6,424 bases of DNA from Pseudomonadota bacterium (GCA_021840785.1 JAKBXD010000108.1:1-6424); one strand, 5' to 3'; shown: positions 1 to 5,415, counted from the stretch's first letter. Numbers and translations: made by a program. Notes: generated from the sequence alone by a model not told the origin.

Positions 1-331
1 TGAGGATGCGATCATAGGGAGTGCATTCGCCTGCCGCAGTAATGACCTGACGCCGAACCCGATCGATCTGTATCACCGGGCTGCCCGTGCGCAGGGTGAT
101 GCCGTGCTCCGCATACCAGTCATGGTCATTGAGGATGGTATCTTCCAGGCGTATCTCCCCCGCCAGTACTGGAGTGAGCAGAATACGGTTGTAGTTGGGA
201 TGGGGCTCATCACCAAAGACCGTGATGTCATAGAGCTCCGGCGCCATCTTCAGCAGCTCTTCCACCGTGCGAATGCCGGCCATGCCGTTCCCGATCACCA
301 CCAAGCGCGCTTTTCGTGCCGTGTTGCCCAT
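1..331 (-). CDS. nirB: Nitrite reductase [NAD(P)H] large subunit, N-terminal part (runs off window)
   Basis: This is the first 110 codons of the large subunit of assimilatory NAD(P)H nitrite reductase, the cytoplasmic enzyme that reduces nitrite to ammonium using FAD, an iron-sulfur cluster and siroheme. Only the FAD-binding N-terminus is present. A dinucleotide-binding loop VIGNGMAG lies at residues 12-19, followed by the strongly NirB-like stretches TVEELLKMAPELYDITVFG, PHPNYNRILL and DWYAEHGI. The ATG at 331-329 is preceded by GGAGA (341-345) with 9 nt spacing, and the family usually starts just before this loop. Siroheme, cluster and C-terminal domains would lie beyond position 1. The upstream DNA holds sigma-54, NtrC-like and terminator elements, which fits nitrogen-regulated expression. 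A related FAD-dependent nitrate-assimilation oxidoreductase is the main alternative, but the PHPNYNRILL segment favours NirB. Confidence 0.9.
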   Translation of the reverse strand, partial: MGNTARKARLVVIGNGMAGIRTVEELLKMAPELYDITVFGDEPHPNYNRILLTPVLAGEIRLEDTILNDHDWYAEHGITLRTGSPVIQIDRVRRQVITAAGECTPYDRIL

Positions 332-352
332 TGTGCCCGTTCTCCAAAGAAA

Positions 353-389
353 AAAGGCGTAGTCAGCCATAAATGCTGACGACGCCTTT
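353..389 (-). terminator. Intrinsic terminator in the nirB leader (probable attenuator)
   Basis: Two arms, AAAGGCGT+GTCAGC and GCTGAC+ACGCCTTT, pair over 14 bp with one internal mismatch and a 7-nt loop. On the minus strand the hairpin runs into TTTTTTCTTT, so it terminates transcription towards nirB. It lies between the predicted promoter and the nirB ribosome binding site, where a terminator makes sense only if it is conditionally read through. That arrangement is known for nitrate/nitrite assimilation operons controlled by ANTAR-type antiterminators (NasR, NasT). The loop here is not the canonical ANTAR hexaloop, so the protein that would act on it is unknown. Confidence 0.82.
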
Positions 390-404
390 GCCGTGTCACA
401 TGCC

Positions 405-423
405 AACAATCAGGGAGATTGTT
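405..423 (-). promoter_or_regulatory. 5' hairpin at the start of the nirB leader transcript
   Basis: AACAATC and GATTGTT form a perfect 7-bp stem around the 5-nt loop TCCCT (minus-strand reading). It would begin about 4 nt after the transcript start predicted from the sigma-54 element, and so is the first structure in the leader, upstream of the terminator hairpin. It could be the regulatory hairpin of a two-hairpin attenuator, or it may simply protect the 5' end. The stem is seen directly; the role is inferred. Confidence 0.45.
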
Positions 424-436
424 TCATGGATATCGG

Positions 437-452
437 AGCAATTTAGATGCCA
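437..452 (-). promoter_or_regulatory. Sigma-54 (RpoN) -24/-12 promoter of nirB
   Basis: The minus strand reads TGGCATCTAAATTGCT. This matches the sigma-54 pattern TGGCAC-N5-TTGC with the invariant GG and GC at the correct spacing; only the sixth base differs in the -24 block. It places the transcript start near 426 and gives a leader of about 95 nt before the nirB ATG. Nitrogen-assimilation operons commonly use this promoter class. Confidence 0.72.
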
Positions 453-536
453 AGTTGTCTTTTCATAGAAAACAGTTAGTTGGAAATTGGCGGGCGGCTG
501 CTGCGCCGTGTGGTGGTGCAGGGCATGGTGCAGTGC

Positions 537-551
537 GCACTGCTATGGTGC
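537..551. promoter_or_regulatory. NtrC-like enhancer site upstream of nirB
   Basis: GCAC-N7-GTGC, with the preferred Y and R inside the half-sites (GCACT...GGTGC), matches the NtrC (GlnG) dyad. Its centre is about 118 bp upstream of the predicted start, a usual distance for a sigma-54 enhancer. A perfect 14-bp palindrome GCAGTGCGCACTGC (530-543) overlaps one half, so several overlapping dyads could be the real site. Another GGTGC lies at 515-519. Confidence 0.5.
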
Positions 552-664
552 GATTTGGGTGTTTACGGAGGGGCGTGCTAGTCCCAGAGGGGTAGTGCCT
601 CCTTGGGGGTGAGCAGGACAATCTGCTGGACCTGCGGGATCTCGTGAAGGCGCCCGGGCTCGAT
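552..664. other. Intergenic stretch with no supported gene
   Basis: I see no convincing gene here. It separates the nirB control region from the cas6e relic. If an intact type I-E operon once stood here, the 3' end of cas5e would be expected, but no Cas5e-like reading is visible in any forward frame. A 30-codon minus-strand open stretch (578-670) is discussed under rejected items. Confidence 0.4.
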
Positions 665-1347
665 CTGCATCAAGCGCAAATAATACTAAATCAGCGGCCG
701 GCGAATGCGAATCTCTCTGACCCCTTGCGGGGTCATCCCGGCTGTGCCGCGCGTTCTTTCCGCCGGAAACCGCGTGCCCGCCGGGCGCGTTGTTGTGGCG
801 ACAGGAACCGGAAACCAACCGCGACGGTTGTCCGCGCGTCCTGATTCAATCCCGCGCCATGCCCGATTGGTCGCGGATTCCCGTCCTCGATTGGCTGGCG
901 CAGGCCTAACCCGGCATTGATCTCGTGCAAAAACTCGCGCTCGATGCTTTGCAAGCCGGGCAGACTTTTCGCTTTCGCCTGCGCGCCAACCCCTGCAAGA
1001 CCGTGCAGGGCAAGCGGCAGGGACTGGTTCACCCCGACTCGCAGCGTGAATGGCTAGTGCGCGAGGGCGAGCAGCACGGTTTTACCTTGCCGGAATCCGT
1101 CATACCCGATTACTCTGATTTCAGGCAGAGTCCCGAGGGCCGTGCATTTCCCGATGTCCGCACCACGAACGAGACCTTGCTCAGAGGCAAGCAGCATGGC
1201 GGCAACGCGATCCGGGTGTATTCGGCGCTATTCGAAGGTCGTCTGACCGTGACCGACCCGGTGCGATTCCGCGTCGCGCTGGAATCCGGCATCGGCCACG
1301 GCAAGGTGATGGGGCTGGGGTTGCTGTCGGTGGCGCCGATGTCTTGA
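665..1347 (+). pseudogene. cas6e: Degraded type I-E CRISPR endoribonuclease Cas6e (CasE/Cse3)
   Basis: Cas6e cuts the pre-crRNA repeat hairpin and stays in the Cascade complex. Read through its lesions, this locus spans about 228 codons, near the family's usual 200-225. The N-terminal stretch QIILNQR...NLSDP is in the frame starting at 665. Between about 727 and 752 the reading must shift to the frame carrying LCRAFFPPE, EPETNRDGCPRVLIQSRA and MPDWSRIPVLDWLAQA. That frame then meets TAA at 907-909, where PGIDLVQKL follows directly. The rest is intact: TFRFRLRANPCKTVQGKR, WLVREGEQHGF, FEGRLTVTDPVRFR, and the glycine-rich ending GIGHGKVMGLGLLSVAP typical of the second RAMP domain. The start codon also seems lost (CTG at 665). 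The region of the catalytic Tyr/His near residues 20-26 coincides with the frameshift. No cas5e, cas7, cas1 or cas2 flanks it, so this is a relic. A GTG-started protein from 925 (140 aa) could still be made but would lack the first RAMP domain. Confidence 0.85.
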
Positions 1348-1383
1348 GCTTGTGCCTGATCCAGTCCATATCAGACCCGGAGC

Positions 1384-1412
1384 TTGGCGCTGGTCTACAG
1401 AAAGTCTAATAT
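1384..1412 (+). promoter_or_regulatory. Possible sigma-70 promoter of the Phd/UPF0175 antitoxin gene
   Basis: TTGGCG (1384-1389) and TAATAT (1407-1412) are separated by 17 nt; each matches consensus at 4 of 6 positions. The element lies 36 nt before the antitoxin ATG. A TATATT at 1427-1432 is an alternative -10 but has no good partner. Confidence 0.3.
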
Positions 1413-1447
1413 GCCCATAAGTGTTTGTATATTCTCAAGGAGGTGTC

Positions 1448-1771
1448 ATGCAAACCTTCACCATCCGCGACCTGCGCGACCGCACCGGCGAGCTGGTGCG
1501 CGAGGCCGAGGCGGGCAAGCTTTCCATTGTCACCAAGCATGGGCAGCCGGTGTTTGTGGCAGTGCCTTTCGACGATCGCCTGCTGCAAAGTGGGGTCAAT
1601 ACGGCGCTGGCGGTTCGGCTGTTCGAAGAATCCCGGATCAGTCTCGGGCAGGCGGTCAAGCTGGCGGGCATGAGCCACTCCGGGTTTATCGACTTGCTGG
1701 GGAGCCTGAACATTGCGATAGCGCGGCCCGAACCCGGTGAGCTCGAAGCAGAGCTGGCTGATTTTGAATAG
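1448..1771 (+). CDS. Antitoxin with Phd-like N-terminus and UPF0175-like C-terminus
   Basis: This is a 107-residue antitoxin. Residues 1-45 (FTIRDLRDRTGELVREAEAG, then IVTKHGQPVFVAVPFDD) have the Phd/YefM DNA-binding pattern, which dimerises and represses its own operon. Residues 52-90 (ALAVRLFEESRISLGQAVKLAGMS) resemble UPF0175, a family known to pair with DUF3368 PIN-domain toxins. The acidic tail (residues 94-107) is a likely toxin-contact segment. The ATG at 1448 has an excellent ribosome binding site, AAGGAGG, 5 nt upstream; an in-frame GTG at 1421 has none. The downstream reading frame begins with a PIN signature and overlaps the antitoxin stop, as expected for a TA operon, but that toxin is truncated. 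The antitoxin is therefore probably an orphan that can still bind DNA or antagonise related toxins. Confidence 0.82.
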   Translation: MQTFTIRDLRDRTGELVREAEAGKLSIVTKHGQPVFVAVPFDDRLLQSGVNTALAVRLFEESRISLGQAVKLAGMSHSGFIDLLGSLNIAIARPEPGELEAELADFE

Positions 1772-1928
1772 GCTGATCGTCGCCGACACCGGGCCATTGA
1801 TTGCACTGGCTCGTGTTGAGCGAATGGATGTGGCTTCACTGAAGGCGCCTAGATTCCGGGAAGCCAAAACTATTCGGTATCGACGCGGGCAAGACCGAAC
1901 TTGTCCAAAATATCGCCTATATTTATAG
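1764..1928 (+). pseudogene. Truncated PIN-domain (DUF3368-like) toxin gene
   Basis: From a TTG at 1764 that overlaps the antitoxin stop by 8 nt, the frame reads NRLIVADTGPLIALARVERMD. This is the N-terminus of DUF3368/VapC-like PIN ribonucleases, with the first metal-binding aspartate in VADTGPLI. Homology ends at about codon 22 (near 1830). The remaining 30 or so residues are basic and unlike a PIN domain, then stop at 1928. A full toxin would be about 150 residues and carry three or four acidic metal ligands, so this is inactive. The breakpoint coincides with the shift to AT-richer DNA and with the 3' end of a gene on the opposite strand, so the rest of the toxin was probably lost when the insert arrived. 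Confidence 0.75.
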
Positions 1929-2109
1929 GGTTACCGTCGCCGACTAATGAATAGGTTAGTTCGACTTGGTCATTTGACTCGCGAACGATTTGTACGTCAT
2001 TTATAATTGAAATCGTGTGTAGAGCGTTAAGCGCATCTGTTCCAATTGTTTGTGTTGACAAGAATCCATTAATTCCGCTTCTCTGTAGAGTGATGGAATG
2101 TTTTGACAT
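1870..2109 (-). CDS. Small uncharacterised protein (79 aa)
   Basis: I do not recognise this family. The ATG at 2109 is preceded by AGAGGA with about 8 nt spacing. An in-frame ATG at 2169 would add 20 residues but has only a distant GGAG, so I chose 2109. The product has no cysteine, signal peptide or membrane segment. Its pattern (a strand near residue 5; a helix 18-33; strands 36-42 and 48-55; a helix PINIGDILDKF 61-71; then LARV) would fit a small beta-alpha-beta-beta-alpha-beta fold like the heavy-metal-associated domain, but it lacks a CxxC metal site. That fold guess is inference. It lies downstream of the Sel1 gene on the same strand after a 261-bp AT-rich gap, so it is probably transcribed separately. 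A TTGACA (minus strand) 60-70 nt upstream of the ATG has no convincing -10 at normal spacing. Confidence 0.6.
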   Translation of the reverse strand: MSKHSITLQRSGINGFLSTQTIGTDALNALHTISIINDVQIVRESNDQVELTYSLVGDGNPINIGDILDKFGLARVDTE

Positions 2110-2370
2110 AGTATATTTCCTCTTTATTAAATAGGTTGGAATATATCTCTGGTTGATAGAATAGGGCATTATTTTGTCAATAACTCCTTCATTAATAGGC
2201 TGACACTAAGAGATTTACTTTGGAAGAATCTGTATCATAAATATATAGGAAGAAGACATTCGGTGCGTGGGCCTATCCCATCAGGGTTATGTCTTGGCAA
2301 TGGCGCGTAGTCCGAGGAATAGTCAGGTTATCTCAGCCGCCATTTTGATTGTTGCAGGGGCGTCCTTGTC

Positions 2371-3609
2371 TCAACCGTTGAGATTGCTTTGCGCCGCGAC
2401 ATGTCCCTGCTCTGCCGCCTTGCGGTACCAAGCTTCGGCCTGCTCGTCGTCCTGAGGAACGCCTTTTCCATTCGCATAGCACACGCCTAGATCATATTGC
2501 GCCTCCGCGTATCCCTGCTCAGCTGCCTTGCGGTACCAGACTACAGCTTTTTCGTAGTCCTGAGGTACGCCTAGACCATAATGATGGCAATACCCCAGAC
2601 TCATTTGTCCGACCTCATCTCCTTGCTCTGCCGACTTTCGAAACCAAGCAACAGCCTGCTCATAATCCTGGGGAACGCCTTCTCCACTCGCATAGCACAC
2701 ACCTAGATTATTTTGCGCCACCGCGTATCCTTGCTCTGCTGCCTTGCGGTACCAGACTACAGCTTGTTCGTAGTCCTGAGGTACGCCTTTACCACTTGCA
2801 AAAGAACGTCCCAAATACAATTGCGCATTCGCGTCTCCTTGCTCTGCTGCCCTTCGGTACCAAACTACTGCCAGTTCGTGGTTCTGAGGAACGCCTTCTC
2901 CACCCGCATAGCACAAACCTAGATTATATTGCGCGCCCGCATGTCCCTGCTCAGCTGCCTTGCGGTACCAGACTACAGCCTGTTCGCAGTCCTGAGGTAC
3001 ACCTAGACCCAAATCATAGCAACCCCCCAGCCTGAATTGCCCGTGATAATCTCCTTGCTCTGCCGCCATTCGGTACCAGGCTACAGCTTGCTCATGATCC
3101 TGAAGCACGCCTTCACCAGTTTCAAAAGAAATTCCCAGATACAATTGCGCATTCACGTCTCCTTGCTCTGCTGCCCTTCGGTACCAAACTACTGCCAGTT
3201 CGTGGTTCTGAGATACGCCCTGGCCAAGGCTATAGCAGTTACCGAGTTCTCTTTGACCCCAGCAATGTCCCTGCTCAGCTGCCTTGCGGTACCAGGCTAC
3301 AGCTTGTTCGTGATCCTGGGGAACGCCAAATCCTTTTCCGTAACAGTATCCAATACTATATTGTGCCCCGATGTGTCCTAGATCTGCCGCTTTTCGCAGC
3401 AATATTATAGAATTATTATAATCCCTTACCTTGAAATATTTTATACCTTCATCATACCATATATCTAGTTGCCGATGAGATATTATAATTTCTGATTCTA
3501 CTTCCTTTAGTCTATATAAATCCGCCAATCCACGAGAGGCTAACGTCGAAGTCTTGTTATCTGTTGTTAGGCCTCCACTCGGTTTCACAACCATACTATT
3601 GTCAGTCAT
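2371..3609 (-). CDS. Sel1-repeat (TPR-like) solenoid protein, nine repeats
   Basis: This 412-residue protein is built almost entirely of Sel1-like repeats, 36-residue helix-turn-helix units that stack into a solenoid for binding proteins or peptides. Residues 1-59 are a non-repetitive head and 60-79 a partial TPR-like helix pair (NNSIILLRKAADLGH). Residues 80-403 are nine full repeats with consensus AQYxLGxCYxxGxGVPQDxEQAVxWYRKAAEQG, and 404-412 is a short cap. No signal peptide or membrane helix is visible, so it is probably cytoplasmic. The ATG at 3609 overlaps the end of the nuclease gene by 8 nt (ATGACTGA) and has AGGTGA 5 nt upstream, so translation is probably coupled. The repeats are very uniform, and parts of repeats 2-3 and 5-6 are almost identical in DNA, pointing to recent internal duplication. 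Within the cassette it may be a sensor or scaffold; that role is inference. Confidence 0.92.
   Translation of the reverse strand: MTDNSMVVKPSGGLTTDNKTSTLASRGLADLYRLKEVESEIIISHRQLDIWYDEGIKYFKVRDYNNSIILLRKAADLGHIGAQYSIGYCYGKGFGVPQDHEQAVAWYRKAAEQGHCWGQRELGNCYSLGQGVSQNHELAVVWYRRAAEQGDVNAQLYLGISFETGEGVLQDHEQAVAWYRMAAEQGDYHGQFRLGGCYDLGLGVPQDCEQAVVWYRKAAEQGHAGAQYNLGLCYAGGEGVPQNHELAVVWYRRAAEQGDANAQLYLGRSFASGKGVPQDYEQAVVWYRKAAEQGYAVAQNNLGVCYASGEGVPQDYEQAVAWFRKSAEQGDEVGQMSLGYCHHYGLGVPQDYEKAVVWYRKAAEQGYAEAQYDLGVCYANGKGVPQDDEQAEAWYRKAAEQGHVAAQSNLNG
2401..3372 (-). repeat. Nine tandem 108-bp repeats coding for Sel1 units
   Basis: The DNA repeats with a 108-bp period, recognisable on the plus strand by recurring blocks such as CCTTGCTCTGCTGCC and GGTACCA followed by TGAGGTACGCC or TGAGGAACGCC. 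A 324-bp (three-unit) higher-order similarity links about 2810-2886 to 3134-3210, which differ at only two visible positions. Such arrays can gain or lose whole units in frame. Confidence 0.9.
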
Positions 3610-4204
3610 GTTTCACCTTGCCTTGAAGGTCACCAATCATTTTTGAAAGGCCTTTTCGATCTATTAAGGATACACCAGTCTTGAATGCCAATTCACTAGC
3701 CTTTATTGTAAATGTGGAGTTGGTAACAACCCAGGCATCTTGGCAGCCATAAAAGGATTTTCCTGATAGCGCCTCCTGGACTGCATCTACCCCAACCGTT
3801 CCTTGCCAACGCTTGGCTTGCACAACGATGCGTCGCTCATTTCTGGTTAGGATCAAATCTCCACCAAAATCACCTGTGGCGGGTGTCTGCTTTACCAAAT
3901 AGCCCATGGCGGTGAAAAGTCCATCGAGATAGTCCTCAAATTCTGTTCCGCTCATGGCGTCGATCACGGGCATTCGTGCGTCGCCCCATCTCTTCGCCCA
4001 AATTTCAGCCTCTGCCCTAATACAATCAGCTTTTTCAATGCGCGCGTTCAAAAACTGTATCGTTTGGTCAATGGGGTTAATCTTCTGCTGTGTTGGTGGT
4101 TCACAAACCATAACCTTCAACTTCTTTTTTCGACGGTTCTGGTAGTATCGAATGCAAAAGTAGGCTACAAACCCAAAAACGATAATTATCCATAATCTAT
4201 TCAT
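3602..4204 (-). CDS. Membrane-anchored Mrr-like PD-(D/E)xK nuclease
   Basis: This 200-residue protein has one N-terminal membrane segment (about 4-21, LWIIIVFGFVAYFC) followed by a basic cluster NRRKKKLK, predicting a cytoplasmic C-terminal domain. Residues 84-175 match the Mrr-type restriction endonuclease fold: MSGTEFEDYLDGLF (E90), GYLVKQTPATGDFGGDLIL (D116) and RRIVVQAKRW (Q129-x-K131). These are the expected E...D...QxK catalytic residues, followed by VQEALSGK and DAWVVTNSTFT. Mrr-like enzymes cut DNA, often modified or foreign. No separate DNA-recognition domain is present. The ATG at 4204 overlaps the stop of the J-domain gene by 4 nt (ATGA); an in-frame start 8 codons earlier is less likely. 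The Sel1 gene overlaps its end. Small Mrr-domain membrane proteins are known, but their substrates mostly are not; foreign DNA entering at the membrane is a guess. Confidence 0.86.
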   Translation of the reverse strand: MNRLWIIIVFGFVAYFCIRYYQNRRKKKLKVMVCEPPTQQKINPIDQTIQFLNARIEKADCIRAEAEIWAKRWGDARMPVIDAMSGTEFEDYLDGLFTAMGYLVKQTPATGDFGGDLILTRNERRIVVQAKRWQGTVGVDAVQEALSGKSFYGCQDAWVVTNSTFTIKASELAFKTGVSLIDRKGLSKMIGDLQGKVKHD

Positions 4205-5058
4205 GATTTGGCCTGCTTCTGGCGCCACTCTTCTAAAGTGATCTTGCGCTCTGATATTTGCTGCATAAGTGTCACAGAAAGATCTGCGAGAGCATCGCCG
4301 CCATCCGCATCGGCCTCCTCAACCTTTTTCATCAGCATATAATAATCATCAGCATGGATGGCCTCAAGTTCTCCGCTAATCTCATCAATGCGACGACGCA
4401 TCTGTGCGAGCTTTCTGATGACCTTTATCATCCTAGATCCAACATCTTCACCCCTGATACTTTCAGGGTCCTCTCCGAATTCCGTAATTATGGTCTGGAT
4501 GGTTGCCAAGTCACACCGCTCATAGGCTAGGTTTAACCTGGTCATAAAGGTATGGCGTCGTTCCTTTTCTGTTTGGTCGGTAGCAAGGTCTGGGTGCATC
4601 ATCTTTGCCCCCGTGCGAAACGCCTGCTTAACCTCTCGTGTCGGTTCTTTGGGAGGACCGGATAGCTGTTTCATCTCTTCTGAACTAGCCCCTGCCTCCC
4701 TTGCCGATTCTTCAGCCTTACGTTTTGCTTCTTCTGCTCGCGCTTGAGCTTCTATATCATCAGGATTTTCGCCCGCATCAATCCTTGCAATGATGGCATC
4801 AAGCCGATCAATCATCACATACAGATTTACTATTTCTGATTGATAACAAGCTCGGAAACGGGCGAGGTCGCATTTAGTCGTTTCCAATGCCAGTTCCTTA
4901 TCAGCAACGATATCTCGAATGGAGGATAGCTCGCGCTCTAGGCGTTCAAGTTCCAATTCTTCAGGTAGCAAGAATGATCTCCCTATTATTGTAGCATCTA
5001 GATCTTGACTCTGACCTGCTAATTCTGCTGCCTTTGGGCAAGGCCAAATACCGAGCAA
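4201..5058 (-). CDS. J-domain-like coiled-coil protein, possibly 5'-truncated
   Basis: This 285-residue acidic protein has a long helical segment (about 33-128, rich in heptad-like LERLERELSSIRD and RAEEAKRKAEESARE), then a degenerate J domain. Residues 140-192 contain a basic helix REVKQAFRTGAKMM, the HPD motif at 155-157 and a following helix FMTRLNLAYERCD. HPD stimulates the ATPase of Hsp70 (DnaK), so the protein probably recruits Hsp70 to a client or partner. A second helical region (about 208-275) follows. Helix I of the J domain is short or missing. It is the first gene of an overlapping trio. The start is uncertain: the only in-frame initiator after the upstream TAA is TTG at 5058, with no visible ribosome binding site, and the frame begins within about 10 bp of the apparent insert edge. 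The gene may therefore have lost its true 5' end, or start at a weak TTG coupled to the antitoxin gene upstream. Confidence 0.72.
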   Translation of the reverse strand: MLGIWPCPKAAELAGQSQDLDATIIGRSFLLPEELELERLERELSSIRDIVADKELALETTKCDLARFRACYQSEIVNLYVMIDRLDAIIARIDAGENPDDIEAQARAEEAKRKAEESAREAGASSEEMKQLSGPPKEPTREVKQAFRTGAKMMHPDLATDQTEKERRHTFMTRLNLAYERCDLATIQTIITEFGEDPESIRGEDVGSRMIKVIRKLAQMRRRIDEISGELEAIHADDYYMLMKKVEEADADGGDALADLSVTLMQQISERKITLEEWRQKQAKS

Positions 5059-5064
5059 GATGAG

Positions 5065-5104
5065 ACAGTACGATGAGTGGGGTTATTTTGAGTTCTACCG
5101 TCAT
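5065..5104 (-). pseudogene. Possible N-terminal stub of a RelE/ParE-type toxin
   Basis: An ATG at 5104 lies 6 nt after the stop of the addiction-module antitoxin, exactly where its toxin partner normally begins. It reads MTVELKITPLI, which resembles the first strand of RelE/ParE toxins. After about 12 codons the similarity disappears and the frame becomes a shadow of the J-domain gene (it stays open to 4961). If correct, the toxin was cut off by the insert. The matching segment is too short for certainty. Confidence 0.35.
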
Positions 5105-5110
5105 AGCAAA

Positions 5111-5374
5111 TCATCTGCGAATCCGGTTGCGCGCTGCGGCAATCTTTTTGTCGATTTCCTTGAATACCTCTTCTGCGGGTATCCACTGCGTGCGTCCTGC
5201 TTCCATGTCTGCCACGCGCCGCGCGATTTCCTCGTCCCAGGCTTGGGCAATCGCTTCCGGTGTATCTTCTACCGGACCTTCAAGGCTCACAATTAGGCGA
5301 TGGGCGAGTTCGCTGCGCTCGCGGGTTGTCAGTTGCAGCGCCTGCGCTTCGATGTCTGCGAGGGTGATGGCCAT
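5111..5374 (-). CDS. Addiction-module antitoxin component (TIGR02574-like)
   Basis: This 87-residue protein resembles the putative addiction-module component family that pairs with RelE/ParE toxins. It has a helical N-terminus LADIEAQALQLTTRERSELA (residues 5-24), then LIVSLEG, a conserved W46 in AWDEEIARRVADMEAG, and IPAEEVFKEIDKK near the end. Such antitoxins bind and neutralise the toxin encoded immediately downstream. Here only a short stub, if anything, of such a toxin remains before the J-domain gene. The ATG at 5374 has a modest ribosome binding site (GAGAGTGG region). Two adjacent palindromes 10-29 nt upstream could be its operator. It may now be an orphan, or may provide transcription into the downstream cassette. 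Confidence 0.82.
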   Translation of the reverse strand: MAITLADIEAQALQLTTRERSELAHRLIVSLEGPVEDTPEAIAQAWDEEIARRVADMEAGRTQWIPAEEVFKEIDKKIAAARNRIRR

Positions 5375-5383
5375 ATTCCACTC

Positions 5384-5403
5384 TCAATCGATTGACTCAT
5401 GAG
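5384..5403. promoter_or_regulatory. Paired palindromes between the antitoxin gene and the cas4 stub
   Basis: The 12-bp perfect palindrome TCAATCGATTGA (5384-5395) abuts the 8-bp palindrome CTCATGAG (5396-5403). They sit just upstream of the minus-strand antitoxin start, a typical place for autoregulatory binding. A weak minus-strand promoter, TTGGGT-N18-TAACAT, lies immediately upstream (about 5405-5434). Confidence 0.4.
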
Positions 5404-5415
5404 GATGTTAGCACT

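Noticed and set aside
104..379. Plus-strand 91-codon open frame
   Set aside because: It is antisense to nirB and its leader. Its protein has no family features and the NirB reading is clear.
578..670. Minus-strand 30-codon frame ending IVLLTPKEALPLWD, composition like a real protein C-terminus
   Set aside because: It is preceded by in-frame stops, has no ribosome binding site or recognised family, and overlaps the start of the cas6e relic. It could be a fragment of an older gene, but I cannot support it.
543..1032. Minus-strand open frames of 91 and 99 codons (543-818, 733-1032)
   Set aside because: They are low-complexity Arg/Ala/Pro-rich shadows of GC-rich DNA opposite the cas6e relic.
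2713..3381. Several plus-strand frames with repeated motifs such as VSLLCC
   Set aside because: They are antisense shadows of the Sel1 repeats; their repetition comes only from the 108-bp DNA period.
1874..5054. Possible terminal inverted repeat: TCGGTAT near 1874 and ATACCGA near 5048
   Set aside because: Only 7 bp match, without flanking target duplication or a transposase, so it is easily due to chance.
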